This document shows positions 1 to 9,800 of a stretch of 34,244 nt of DNA, one piece after another (positions within the stretch are counted from its first letter, which is position 1; every line of letters starts with the position of its first letter). The position numbers and the translations under genes were made by a program. The notes beneath the pieces are model-generated. The model was not told the origin of the DNA. It did no database searches and saw only the letters and a program-made list of their open reading frames with translations. Origin of the DNA: JBBROS01 sp043748985 (GTDB lineage Bacteria > Pseudomonadota > Alphaproteobacteria > Acetobacterales > Acetobacteraceae); contig JAYVEG010000133.1 in assembly GCA_043748985.1 (NCBI GenBank), forward strand, positions 1 to 34,244, read 5' to 3'.

Positions 1-230
1 GTGGCGGAGCCGACCGCATCCCACGGCACGATGCCGGAAATGCTGAACACGCGTTAATGTCTCGTGGAACCTTGGCGACGCGGTCCGTGGCCGCGTTACG
101 TGGTGTTCAACTACCGCACCAGCGCCCATCGATAGCGGGTCGCCGTCCGGTCAGCGCCCAACACCCGGCATGCCCGACGCTCGCTTCCCGCCTGATGCTC
201 GCGCAGGTGCTCCATGGCCTCTCGGTCGGG

Positions 231-252
231 CGGGAGGGCGCGAACCCTCCCG
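231..252 (-). terminator. GC-rich hairpin directly after the SBP pseudogene stop
   Basis: An 8-bp perfect stem (CGGGAGGG / CCCTCCCG) with a 6-nt loop begins at the base after the TGA (253-255) of the minus-strand substrate-binding-protein remnant. The position suits a transcription terminator. No T-tract follows on the minus strand, so an intrinsic terminator is not proven. The rest of 1-230 shows no gene I recognise. Confidence 0.35.
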
Positions 253-1283
253 TCAGCTTCCTGTGCGGTCGAGCAGGCTCGGCAGGAATAGCTCCTGCCA
301 ACCGCCCACCTTCGACTTCAAGACGCCGCCTTGCACCAGGAACGTCGCGTAGGTCAGGCTGCCGTCGGGGACGGTGCTGAAGCCTTCCTCGCCGCCCTTC
401 AGCACCTCCATGAGCTGGTCATGCGGCACACTGAGCCGGGTTATTCGGCCATAGGCGGCGACGGCGGCCTCGGGGTCAGCCGCGATGAAGGCGTTGGCCT
501 CGTTCTGTGCTGCGAGAAATGCCTGCATGAGACCGGGATTGGCGTCGGCAAAATAGCGCTGCGTCATTACCATCAAGACGCTCAGCCTGCCCACCGCGTA
601 GGCAGTGTTCAGGACTCGGTGTACTGCCGGGTTTTTCCACTCCTGATACGAAAACGGCGGCGAGGCCAAATGCGAAGTGGTCTCCGTCCGTCCGGCCTGA
701 CATCATTGCGGCGTAGGCGTCAGGGTGCGGCATGCCGACCGTGAGCGGGTCCAGCTCGGCGTAGTTCTCGATCCCGAACTGCTTGGCGACCGCCATCTGC
801 AGCACCACGGCGGCAAACGACGTCTTGATGCCTGGCACCGCAATCCGGTCGCCCGGCCCGTAATCCGTGAGCGACTTCAGCCGGGGATTGATGGAATTTA
901 GCCAGAGCGCCCCGAAGCTGAGCGAGCTGATGCCGATCAGCTCCTGCTTGCCGCCCAGTGTGCGGTCGCGCAGCACTTGGTATCCGGGAATGCCGGTCGC
1001 CGCGATGTCCAGGGATCGCGCCAACATGGCGTCGTTGATGTTGTTGCCGCCATCGGTGATCTGCCAGCTGATCCGCGGCACGCCAACGCCCAGCCGGGTC
1101 GCGTGCTTCTATACCAGCGCCCGGTCCCGCATGATCATCAACGGCCGGTATCCGGTGCTGTAGCCGTGCGAAATCTGCAGCTCTTACGCCTGCGCCACCG
1201 TAAGTCTGCGCCAGCGTCGGACCCGCGAGTGCCGCAGCCGCCTTGCCTCCCACGATGACTGCGCGCCGTGTCAACGTCAGCAT
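253..1283 (-). pseudogene. NitT/TauT-type ABC substrate-binding protein, broken
   Basis: This is a periplasmic binding protein of the NMT1/TauA/SsuA type, which would capture a small nitrogen or sulfur compound for an ABC importer. The ATG at 1283 opens a Tat/Sec-like leader (MLTLTRRAVIVGG... ending ALA/LAQ). The mature part is recoverable only by changing frame: near 1185 the frame shifts into ISHGYSTGYRPLMIMRD, a TAG lies about ten codons later (near 1112, before KHATRLGVG), a long clean stretch runs from PRISWQITDGG to TDGDHFA, and a further shift near 670 leads into LASPPFSYQEWKNP and on to the TGA at 253. Domain order and length (about 340 codons) match the family. Two frameshifts plus a nonsense codon make it non-functional unless the read is wrong. 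No permease or ATPase of this class is visible beside it. Confidence 0.8.
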
Positions 1284-1323
1284 GGTCCACCCTTCCCGTT
1301 CTTGCGCCGGTTCGTCGTCAGGC

Positions 1324-1633
1324 GGGGCTGTGCTGGAGCTTGCCCACCTGCTGATCGTCAATGAGGATGAAGCGTCGGTCGTAGCGGCTGAGTTTGGTTT
1401 TGAGCCGACTACAGCAGCCCTGCACGCGGCACTTGGCATCGGTATCATTCGGACACTCGGCAGCGAGGGAGCGGAGGCAACCACTGATCAATTCTCGTTC
1501 CGCATTGCAGCCTCAAGGGTCAAGGCGGTCGACACGACTGCAGCGGGGGACTGCTTCGTTTGCACGCTGGCTGAGCCAGCGGAGCCTTCCGTCAACGGCC
1601 GACACCGACGACCTGACCAGGTGCTTGACCTAA
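1324..1633 (+). pseudogene. Ribokinase (PfkB family) C-terminal remnant
   Basis: Ribokinase phosphorylates D-ribose with ATP in the cytoplasm. Only the C-terminal third is recognisable. LLIVNEDEA matches the ribokinase VNExEA segment, and IIRTLGSEGA leads to the PfkB signature DTTAAGDCF, which carries the catalytic Asp and anion-hole residues. Directly after this the frame changes and residues are missing: the typical ribokinase end (SLPSTADTDDL) follows in another frame and stops with TAA at 1631-1633. The N-terminal sugar-binding half is absent, and roughly 30 residues after the signature appear deleted. It is a relic, divergent from the SBP pseudogene beside it. The PfkB assignment is firm; ribokinase rather than another PfkB sugar kinase is likely but inferred. 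Confidence 0.7.
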
Positions 1634-2198
1634 TCCAGCGGGCGCGCCGAAATCCTGAAGGGCTCACCGGCTTGCATGCCGAGGCCGGTCAAGCAGCCGC
1701 ACAACGCCGAAGCAGTGGCCATTTCGAACAAAAAGCCCCCCAGGCGCATCGACCTGGCGTCGTCAGGCAGGAAACCCTCCCATATGGGAGGGTAGTCATT
1801 GTCGCGATCCGCGGTGTGAAGGAAGCAGGGTCAAGACATGCAACGCCATCTGCGGCACCGCCTTGAAGCGCCTCGCTGGCCGGCATTGGCGCGTTTGCCA
1901 TGGGCTTCGGCATCGCTACAGGTAGTATCGCCGAATGAAAAGCCGACTGATTCCAGTTTCTCCGTCGTTAATCTCATGTCCATTTCATGTGAACATAGTA
2001 GCAGGACCCCTCTTTTTTGCAGTGCCGTATTGCAACTTTCCGAAGGTGAAGCGACTATTTGCTGGGTAGCGTCGTGTTCGTCAGACCATGTCCTGAGAAG
2101 GCAGGCCGGTCCCGGTATAGCGAGCGATCAGGTAATACGGCCAGGCTTTTTGAGGACCGATCGTATGCAGTCGACGACTGTAATGGCTTGCTAATCTT
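1634..2198. other. Gene-free stretch upstream of bcsA
   Basis: About 560 bases separate the ribokinase relic from bcsA. I found no ORF with a recognisable product. Local GC drops near 1925-2060. One weak sigma70-like pair is visible on plus (TTGCAA at 2030-2035, GACTAT at 2053-2058, 17 nt apart), which would leave a leader of about 135 nt before bcsA; this is a guess. A perfect 20-bp palindrome lies at 1774-1793. Confidence 0.4.
1774..1793. repeat. Perfect 20-bp palindrome
   Basis: The sequence ACCCTCCCATATGGGAGGGT reads identically on both strands with no spacer. Symmetry ends at the flanking bases. It lies about 400 bp upstream of bcsA in sequence with no recognised gene. It could be a dimeric regulator's operator, a methylation or recombination target, or a cruciform-forming site. 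Nothing nearby identifies a binding protein. Confidence 0.85.
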
Positions 2199-4514
2199 GT
2201 GAATTACGGAGATCGCGCTTTGACTAACCGGGCCGACAGGCGCTTGCGTAATCCTGAGTCAAAGAGCCGTCTGCTAGAGTTGTCGGGCTCTGAAAGCGGG
2301 CGGCACGCCCGGGCGATTACTTTCACGCTGGTGCTTGTGGCGGCGCTGTGCTTCGTCGTTGCAACTGCTATCCCGACGGATATCGAAACCGAGCAGTATC
2401 TGGCTGTCGGCGGTTGTGGCGCCATCATGCTGCTGGCGCGCAAGCAGCGCACCGGGATCCTGCGCGGCCTGCTGCTGACGATCTGCATGCTGCTGACTCT
2501 CCGCTACTTCACCTGGCGTGTGTCGGAAACGATCGTTTACGTCGATCCGGTCAGTCTGGTGGCAAGCCTGATCCTGCTGCTGGCCGAGTTATATGGCCTG
2601 ATCATGATGCTGCTGGGGCTGTTCGTGAACGTGTCTCCGATCACGCGAACGCTGGATCGGCGGCGGCTGGACCAGAACGATCCAGTGGTCGACGTGCTGA
2701 TCCCGTCCTACAACGAAGATCCTGGAATGCTGGCGGTGACCATATGTGCCGCGACGCAGATCAGGTATCCTTCCGGTCGGCTGCACGTTCACCTGCTCGA
2801 CGACGGCGGCACGGATCAGAAATGCGAAGACGCCAACCCGGCAAAGGCCGCCGCAGCGCAGGCCCGCCGCGTGGAACTGCAAGCGCTGTGTGCACGGTTC
2901 GGTGCAACCTATCACACGCGGCCGCGCAACGAACATGCCAAAGCTGGCAACATCAATCATGCACTGCCGAACGTGCACGGCGACCTCGTGCTGATCCTCG
3001 ATGCCGACCATGTGCCCACCGAGGACATCCTGGAGCGCACCGTCCCGTTCTACCGTCACGACCCTAAGCTGTTCCTGGTGCAGACGCCGCACTTCTTCAT
3101 GAACCCGGACACGATCGAGAAGAATCTCGACCTGTTCCTGAAGATGCCGGGCGAAAACGAGATGTTCCATCGCGCAATCCAGAGCGGGCTGGACTTTTGG
3201 AACTGCGCCATTTTCGTCGGCTCGGCCGCCGTCATCCATCGTGCGCGGCTGCTGGAGGTCGGCGGCATCGCGACCGACACGATCACCGAGGATGCAGAGA
3301 CCGCGCTGGCGCTGCATGCGCGCGGTTACAACAGCGCCTATGTGGCCCGGCCGATGGTCGCGGGTCTCGCGCCCGAGACGTTCACGGGTATGGTGACGCA
3401 GAGGGTGCGCTGGGGACAGGGGATGATCCAGATACTGCTGCTGGAGAATCCACTCGGGCGGCCAGGACTGACCTTGGCGCAGCGGCTGGGATATTTAAGC
3501 AGCACGTTCTACTGGCTGTTTCCGTTCCCCCGAGTGATTTTCCTGGCCGCACCGGTGGCGTTCCTGGTGTTCGACCTAAAAATCTATGCGGCCAATATTC
3601 CCGGCATCGTCGCCTTCGTGGTGCCCCACATGCTCGCGTCGTACGTGTCCAGCTCGACGCTGTTCCATCGTTTCCGCTGGCCGATGATCTCGCACGTCTA
3701 TGAGACGCTGTTGGGCCTGCTGATGCTGCGTCCGCTGTGGTCGACGTTGCGCCGGCCGCACGCGCCGGACTTCAAGGTGACGCCGAAGGGCGAGCACCTG
3801 GACCAAGATTTCGTCTCGCCGTTGGTACGCCCGTTCTACGTCGTCTTCGCCATCACCTTCGCCGCCTTGCCGATCGGTCTTTGGCGCATCTGGATGGATG
3901 CGGACCATCGTGGCCTGGTGGTGATCACCATGGGGTGGGAGATCTTCAACCTGTTTGTGCTGACCGCGGCCCTGGGTGCATTGTTCGAAAGAAAGCAGCG
4001 GCGCGTGGTCCCGAGGCTTCGATCAAACCTGCAGGCTTGCCTGATCCAGGACCGACGTCGCATTCCGGGCCGCATCACCAATCTCTCGATGGGTGGAGCG
4101 CGCTTTGTCGTCGCCCCGGGCCAATTGCCGCCCAGGTCCGGCACCGGCGACATGCTGGAGATCGAGGTGCAGGCCCCGCACCACCCGGAGCCGATACGGC
4201 TGCGGGCAGAACTGCGAGCCGAACGCGGCGGCGTTTGCGGACTGGCGTTCGACCCCGATCCCGCCCAGTTCGGCCTCGAGGTGTCACTGGTGCACGGCGA
4301 TAGCGGGCGCTGGGCCAGCTTCTGGGATGAGTCATCGCGCGATAGCAGCGCGCTGCATGCCTTCTGGATGATGACGCGAACTGGGCTATGGGCGCTCGGC
4401 GCGCATATCGTCTATCTCTGCCGTGCCCTGCTGGCGCGGCGGCCGAGGCCTGCCGTTGTCGGCGAGACGTCTTCTGAGGCACGCGGCGACACGCCGGGTG
4501 GGAGCGCAGCCTGA
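2199..4514 (+). CDS. bcsA: Cellulose synthase catalytic subunit BcsA (UDP-forming)
   Basis: BcsA is an inner-membrane GT2 glycosyltransferase that polymerises UDP-glucose into beta-1,4-glucan and translocates the chain. The 771 residues show N-terminal membrane segments (about 40-60, 70-100, 115-145), then the GT2 core: DVLIPSYNED (165-174), DDGG (201-204), the DAD metal/UDP site (268-270), the catalytic-base motif TED (363-365) and QRVRW (401-405, the QxxRW motif). More membrane helices follow between about 430 and 595. A C-terminal PilZ domain has RxxxR (602-606) and NLSMGG (628-633), the c-di-GMP-binding pair, so allosteric activation by c-di-GMP is expected. Length is slightly under that of many BcsA proteins but all key residues are present. 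The stop is 1 nt before bcsB. The start is GTG 2199 or, with a better ribosome site, TTG 2220. Confidence 0.95.
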   Translation: MNYGDRALTNRADRRLRNPESKSRLLELSGSESGRHARAITFTLVLVAALCFVVATAIPTDIETEQYLAVGGCGAIMLLARKQRTGILRGLLLTICMLLTLRYFTWRVSETIVYVDPVSLVASLILLLAELYGLIMMLLGLFVNVSPITRTLDRRRLDQNDPVVDVLIPSYNEDPGMLAVTICAATQIRYPSGRLHVHLLDDGGTDQKCEDANPAKAAAAQARRVELQALCARFGATYHTRPRNEHAKAGNINHALPNVHGDLVLILDADHVPTEDILERTVPFYRHDPKLFLVQTPHFFMNPDTIEKNLDLFLKMPGENEMFHRAIQSGLDFWNCAIFVGSAAVIHRARLLEVGGIATDTITEDAETALALHARGYNSAYVARPMVAGLAPETFTGMVTQRVRWGQGMIQILLLENPLGRPGLTLAQRLGYLSSTFYWLFPFPRVIFLAAPVAFLVFDLKIYAANIPGIVAFVVPHMLASYVSSSTLFHRFRWPMISHVYETLLGLLMLRPLWSTLRRPHAPDFKVTPKGEHLDQDFVSPLVRPFYVVFAITFAALPIGLWRIWMDADHRGLVVITMGWEIFNLFVLTAALGALFERKQRRVVPRLRSNLQACLIQDRRRIPGRITNLSMGGARFVVAPGQLPPRSGTGDMLEIEVQAPHHPEPIRLRAELRAERGGVCGLAFDPDPAQFGLEVSLVHGDSGRWASFWDESSRDSSALHAFWMMTRTGLWALGAHIVYLCRALLARRPRPAVVGETSSEARGDTPGGSAA
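2208..2211 (+). promoter_or_regulatory. Candidate Shine-Dalgarno GGAG favouring a downstream bcsA start
   Basis: GGAG at 2208-2211 lies 8 nt before an in-frame TTG at 2220, whereas no purine-rich element precedes the GTG at 2199. The true bcsA start may therefore be TTG 2220 (MTNRADRRL...), seven codons shorter than the form listed. Confidence 0.45.
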
Positions 4515-4515
4515 C

Positions 4516-6834
4516 ATGAATTTCATACGCCCTGGGGTCGCGGCGGTGCTCGCGAGCGCCCTTGTCCTGCAAGCAGCTCCGGTGCGGGCAGCCGATCCGC
4601 CGGGAGCGTCGCTGGAATGGGTAGAGCGGCTGGCGGCGCTGAACCCGTCGCCGGGGCCGATCAACCTGCGCGGCGATCACGGCGAGGCCGAGCTGTATTT
4701 CAACCTGTCCACGCGGATCGACCCATCGGCGGCGACACTGCACCTGGAGATGTCGAACTCACAGGCCCTGCTGGCGCCGCGGTCCCAGCTGGTGCTGCGC
4801 TTGAACGACGTTGTCGTGGCACAACTGCCGCTGAAGCCGAATGCGCCGGTGACGGTGGCCGACATCGCGTTGCCGGTGGAACTTCTGAAAGGTGGCGGCA
4901 ACCGGCTGAGCTTTACGGCGGCCCAGCACTACACGCTGGAATGCGAATCACCGGGCGCGGCCGAGCTGTGGTCACAAATCGATACCTCACGCTCTCGGCT
5001 CAGCATCACCGGCCGGTCGGTCGAAACCGCACCCGTGCTGTCGGAACTGCAGGATCTGATCGGGCCCGGCCTGTTCGGCGGACGGCGGTTCACGCTGATG
5101 GCCACAGTGGGCGGCGACGGGCCGTCGGATGCGACGGTTGCGTTGGGCGCGACGCTGTCGGAGGCGCTGGCGCTGCGGCTCCGCTACCAGGCGGCAGCGA
5201 TCGACTTCGCGCCGGCGCGGAGCGACGGCGGCAGTGCAGACACCTTGCGATTGGCAGCACCACAATCGGCTGTGGCGGGGACTGGCCAAGCCGACATCAT
5301 GCTGTACGGCACAGTGGACGAGCTGCGTCCGGTGCTGGGGCAAAAGGTGGCGTCGGCCATCACCAGCGGGTTTATCGGGATCTATCCGCTGCCAAGCGAC
5401 AAGCGGCGGCTGGTGCTCGTGGTTTCGGGGACCACCGATGACGAGGTGGCGCGTGCGGCTGTTGCGCTGGGCGTGGCTAACTTTCCATTCGTAGACGCGC
5501 CGCAGCAGACGGTCGACACCGTCAATATCCGCGCGCAGGAGCCGTTCTTTCCGTATAACGTGCTGCAGGAAGGCACCAAGACGAGCTTCAGCGAGCTGGG
5601 GCTGAAGACGACGACGTTGCGTGGCACGACGGGCCAGGTTGGCATCGACCTGATCCTGCCGCCCGACCTCTATTTGCCCGACAGCGCGCAGGCGGAGTTG
5701 TCGCTCGACTATGCCTATGGCTCCGGCATGCGGGCAGAGTCGGTGATGAATGTGCTGGTGAACGGCCAGTTCCAGCAGGCGATCGCGCTGAACGACCGGG
5801 GCGGCGCCGTGCTGCGGAACTACCGCGTGCAACTGCCGGCGCGCAAGTTGCGGCCGGGGCGCAACAGGGTCGATTTCGAGCTGGTGATGACGCCGATCTA
5901 CGCCGGCGCCTGCACGCCGCCAGAGACGCGGAACCTGATCATGTCGCTGTCGGACAGCTCGACGGTCACGGTGGCCAACGGCGTGCGGCTGGCGGCACAG
6001 CCGGACCTGAAGCTGTTCGCGGCGACGGGATTCCCATACGTCGGCAGCGCCGGGTTCGACGTGGCGTTGGCATCGCGCGACCCGTTGACGGTCGGCGCGG
6101 GTTGGACCTTGGCGGCACGGCTGGCCCAGGTCGCAGGGCGCATCCTGCCTGAGGCCCACATGACGGTGGGCACCCCGGCAGCGGGCCGCAACACCATCGT
6201 GGTGGGAGCCATGGCGGACCTGGCATCTGGCGTGGCGGCGGCGGGTCCGGTGCACCTGCAGAAACCCGAATCCTTCCCCTACGAGACGGCCCGGCCGCTG
6301 CCGCAGGAAACGCCGTCGCTGATCCAGTCGCTGCGGGAATGGGCGGGGCTGGCACTGCCGGTCGAGGCGCCCAGCGCGCAGGTCCCATCGCGCGTGAGCG
6401 GCACGGGCGACCTGGGGCGCAACGGGCTTCTGATGGCGGCACGCGCGCCCGGCGGCGGATCGTTCACGCTCACGACGCTGACAGCGGGGTCGCGGGATGC
6501 GCTGTGGTCGACGACGCAATCGCTGGTGGGGCCGTTCGTGTGGCCGAATCTGGACGAGGACGTGACGCTGTGGCGGCCGGCCGCCCGCCTGAGGGCGGCC
6601 GCTGCGGGAGATGATCCGGCGCCGGAGGCGGTGTTCACGCAACGGGTCGGATCGGTGTTCCACGTCGGGTCGTTCGGGACGCTGTATGCGGCGCGCTATT
6701 TCATCGCGCAGTATCCCGTCATCTGGCTGGGGGTGATTGTGTTCGCGGTGCTGCTACTGGTCGCCATGCTGCGGCTGTTCCTGGTCGCACGGCGGCGGCG
6801 GGTGCACCCGACCAGCAACGAGGGGATTCCGTGA
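4516..6834 (+). CDS. bcsB: Cellulose synthase periplasmic subunit BcsB
   Basis: BcsB is the periplasmic, membrane-anchored partner of BcsA that guides the emerging glucan. The ATG at 4516, one base after the bcsA stop, starts a clean signal peptide (MNFIRPGVAAVLASALVLQ..., cleavage near VRAAD); the reading frame is open further upstream, but that part overlaps bcsA. The 772-residue product has the alternating beta-rich carbohydrate-binding and flavodoxin-like regions of the family, including LDYAYGSGM, NVLVNGQF and the conserved GRNRVDFE segment. It ends in a single C-terminal membrane helix (about 735-758, VIWLGVIVFAVLLLVAML) followed by an arginine cluster, as expected for the anchor that docks against BcsA. 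GGGAG near 4499-4503 is a possible ribosome site. Translational coupling to bcsA is likely. Confidence 0.93.
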   Translation: MNFIRPGVAAVLASALVLQAAPVRAADPPGASLEWVERLAALNPSPGPINLRGDHGEAELYFNLSTRIDPSAATLHLEMSNSQALLAPRSQLVLRLNDVVVAQLPLKPNAPVTVADIALPVELLKGGGNRLSFTAAQHYTLECESPGAAELWSQIDTSRSRLSITGRSVETAPVLSELQDLIGPGLFGGRRFTLMATVGGDGPSDATVALGATLSEALALRLRYQAAAIDFAPARSDGGSADTLRLAAPQSAVAGTGQADIMLYGTVDELRPVLGQKVASAITSGFIGIYPLPSDKRRLVLVVSGTTDDEVARAAVALGVANFPFVDAPQQTVDTVNIRAQEPFFPYNVLQEGTKTSFSELGLKTTTLRGTTGQVGIDLILPPDLYLPDSAQAELSLDYAYGSGMRAESVMNVLVNGQFQQAIALNDRGGAVLRNYRVQLPARKLRPGRNRVDFELVMTPIYAGACTPPETRNLIMSLSDSSTVTVANGVRLAAQPDLKLFAATGFPYVGSAGFDVALASRDPLTVGAGWTLAARLAQVAGRILPEAHMTVGTPAAGRNTIVVGAMADLASGVAAAGPVHLQKPESFPYETARPLPQETPSLIQSLREWAGLALPVEAPSAQVPSRVSGTGDLGRNGLLMAARAPGGGSFTLTTLTAGSRDALWSTTQSLVGPFVWPNLDEDVTLWRPAARLRAAAAGDDPAPEAVFTQRVGSVFHVGSFGTLYAARYFIAQYPVIWLGVIVFAVLLLVAMLRLFLVARRRRVHPTSNEGIP

Positions 6835-6847
6835 CCGCGGCCCGGCC

Positions 6848-9800
6848 GTGAGCGGGCCCCACTGGGCAGCGCTGGCTTGCGCGGGCGTGCTGGTCACCAC
6901 GGCCGCGCAGGCAGCGGACGTGGTGCAGCGGCCGCAGGAAAATATCGTCCTGCCAGGGGTGGACCCCGCCATCCCGCAGGGGTCCGCGCCGACGTCGCCT
7001 GACATGCCGGACGAGCGCCCGCTATGGCGGCTGTTGTCGGCGGGCGAGGATGCGACGCTGGAGGAGAGGCTCGTACGACTGCGGGCGGCGTATCCGAACT
7101 GGCCCCCCCCGCCGCAGATGCTGGCCTTGCTGGGGCAGCGGCGGGACGAGCGCGTGCTGGCGCAGGCCAAGGCAGCGAAAGACTGGGCGGCCGTGCGCCG
7201 GCTGGCCGCCGCGCGTCCGGAAATGGCGTCGTGCAGCCGGCCGGACGCCGCCGCCGTAGTGGCGGCGGCACCCGGCGCGCCATCGACGCTTGCTCAGGCG
7301 CTGGCCGCCTGCCCGACCAATGCGGGGCGCGTGGCGCTGCTCCAGGCGGCAGCGGACCGCTTCGGCGACGCGGTCGTGCTGCCATTCCTGGACCGGCTGG
7401 ACGAGGGATCGCTGCCGACGGCGCTGCGGGCGCGGATCGCAGGGATCAGATCCGATGCGGAGCTGAAGCGGCTAAGCCGTGCGCTGGCGGCCGGCTCACC
7501 GGAGGCGCTGCCGCTGGCGGCGTCGCTGCGGGAGACGATCGAAACGCGCCGGGATGGTGGCACCGCGACGGCGCTCGGCTGGGCGTCGTTGAAGGCGGGG
7601 CGTGTGCAGGACGCCATCGTGTGGTTCGAGACAGGGCGGCGGCTGGACCCGGGTCAACCAGCGGAGGGGCTGGCACGGGCCTATGCGGCGGCTGGGGATG
7701 CCGATGCGGCGCGGCGCCTGCTGGCCGAAGCGCCCGGGCCGGGCGTCGGAGCGCTGGCCGGCGAGATCGAGTCGGCCCAGATCGATGCCGCCTATCGCCG
7801 CGGCGCCTATGCCGAGGTGGTCGCCCGCGCTGCCAGGCTGCCGGACCCGCCGGTCGTGCTGGGATGGAGCCTGTTCCGCTTGCGCCGGTTCGACGCTGCG
7901 GCGGCAGCGTTCGAGCGGCGATACAGCGCCCACAAGGAAAAGGCGGCGGCGGAAGGCTTGGTGCTGAGCCTGGTCGAGGCGGGGCGGCCCGAGGCGGCCC
8001 AGGCCGCCGGAACGAGACTGGGCGGGGCAGTGCAGGCCGCGGTGACGATCAGCCCAGCCGGCGGTCCAGCCGCAGGCGGGCCGGACCTGGGATACCGTCT
8101 GGCTGTCACCGAACTGCGGGCGGCGCTGGACCACAAGGACGTGGCAGCGGTGACGCGCCTGGCGGCGGCGCTGGCAGGGCCCGTCGCGGCGCGGCGGGAT
8201 TACGGCGTGGCGACGAGCCTCGGCTGGGCGGCCTTCGGGCAGGACGACTTCGGCGAGGCGGCGCGCTGGTTCGTGTTGGGGGCGCAGGCGCCGGCGCCCG
8301 ACGCGCGGGAGGATGCCGAGTATGGCGCGGCGCTGGTGGCGTTCAGACAGGGCGACCCAGCGGCGGCGGCAGCGGCAGCGGCGGCGCATGCGGATGCCGG
8401 GCGGTGGCGGCAACTGCGGCTCGATGCCGTCATGCATAGGGCGCAGCGGCTCAGCGAGGCGGAACCGGATAGTCCGGCAGCGGCCGTGGCAGCGCGCGAG
8501 GTGTTGCGGCTCGACCCTGCAAGGCGCGACGCCGCGTTGCTGCTCGCGTGGCAGGATGTGCGGGCAGGCCGCACCGCGGAAGCGGCAGCGGCATTCGAGC
8601 GGCTGTATCGTGCGATGCCGGACGCCGCTTCCGCCAGTGGTCTGGCGGCGGCTTCGGGCGACCTCGGGCGGGCGCAGTCGCTGGCGGACGAGTTGGGCGG
8701 GCCGCTACGGGAAGCGGTGCGGCATCGATCGGCAGAAGACGCGTTCGGGCGCAAGACGTTCCTCGCGGCAGCACGGATCGACCCGGCGCTCCGCCCGGCG
8801 CTGGTGAACCTCGATGCACCCACCTTCAGCTGGGATGCGGCCTATCGAAGCAAGAGCGGCGGCACGGGCACCAGCCGGTTGGATTCCGCGACCGGGGATC
8901 TGGCCGGCAGTTGGGTCAGCGGCCTGGACCGGTTCACGGGGCGGCTGCACTTCGTCAGCCTTGATGCCGGGCATCCGCCCTCTCCGGCCGGCGCGGTGGC
9001 ACGGATGACGACGCGGCTGCCGCTTGGCGTGGAACCTTCCTTCGCGTGGGAGCGGCAGACGGCCGCAGCACCGCTCTTGAGCCCGTTCGCGGAAATCGGG
9101 CTGACGCCTATCGGCGGCGCGGTAGGCCCGACGATGCAGGGGCAGGGTGGCGTCGCGTGGCAGGCGGCCGGCTTCAACCTGCGGGGAACGGCGTTCCGGC
9201 AGTCCATAACCGAGTCGGTGCTGTCGTTCACGGGCATCGTCGATCCGCTGACGGGGCGCCGGTTTGGCCGGGTGACCGAAACGGGGGGCAAGGTCGAGGG
9301 GTATATGGGGTTGGCGCCGCGCTGGGGCGTGTATGGGCAGGTGACTCTGGCCAACCGGGATGGCGTGCATGTGCAATCGAATCTGCACGGCGCAGCCGCG
9401 ACCACGCTGTCGTATGATTTCCGCCCGGCCGGCTTCGATACGCTGACGCTGGGGCCGTCGTACCAGTTTTCAACGTTCCAGCGGGACCTTAGTGGCTTCA
9501 CGCCGGGCCAGGGCGGTTACTACAGCCCTGCGGAGTCGCACACGGTGGGGGCGGCATTTCGCTTTCAGACGGCAGAGGCGCAGGGGTTCGTGGTCAAGGG
9601 ATCGGTGTTCACGGGATGGCAGTTCGCGCGGTCTGAAGGGGCTGCGGATGGGCAGGGCGGCAAGGGGGCGGCATCGCGGCAGGACGGTTTCAACTCGGTG
9701 GGCGAGGTCGTGGGATTGTATCGGCTGGGGCCGCGCTGGGCTCTCGGCGGAATGCTGCGATACCAGGTCAGCCCACAGTACACGGACCTGTATGGCGGGC

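Noticed and set aside
1..230. Possible next gene of the SBP operon at the left edge (VFSISGIVPWDAVGSA on minus)
   Set aside because: Only about 17 codons are visible, without a clear ribosome site; insufficient for a call.
1689..1913. A 74-codon minus ORF and a short plus frame ending IGAFAMGFGIATGSIAE
   Set aside because: Both are short, without a ribosome site or family match. The plus piece has membrane-like character but is too little to call a gene remnant.
6581..6602. GGCCGCCC/GGGCGGCC inverted repeat
   Set aside because: It lies inside the bcsB coding frame and is explained by Ala/Arg/Gly codons; no sign of a terminator role.
4987..6663. A 558-codon minus frame within bcsB
   Set aside because: Arg/His/Gln-rich shadow of bcsB with no recognisable domain.
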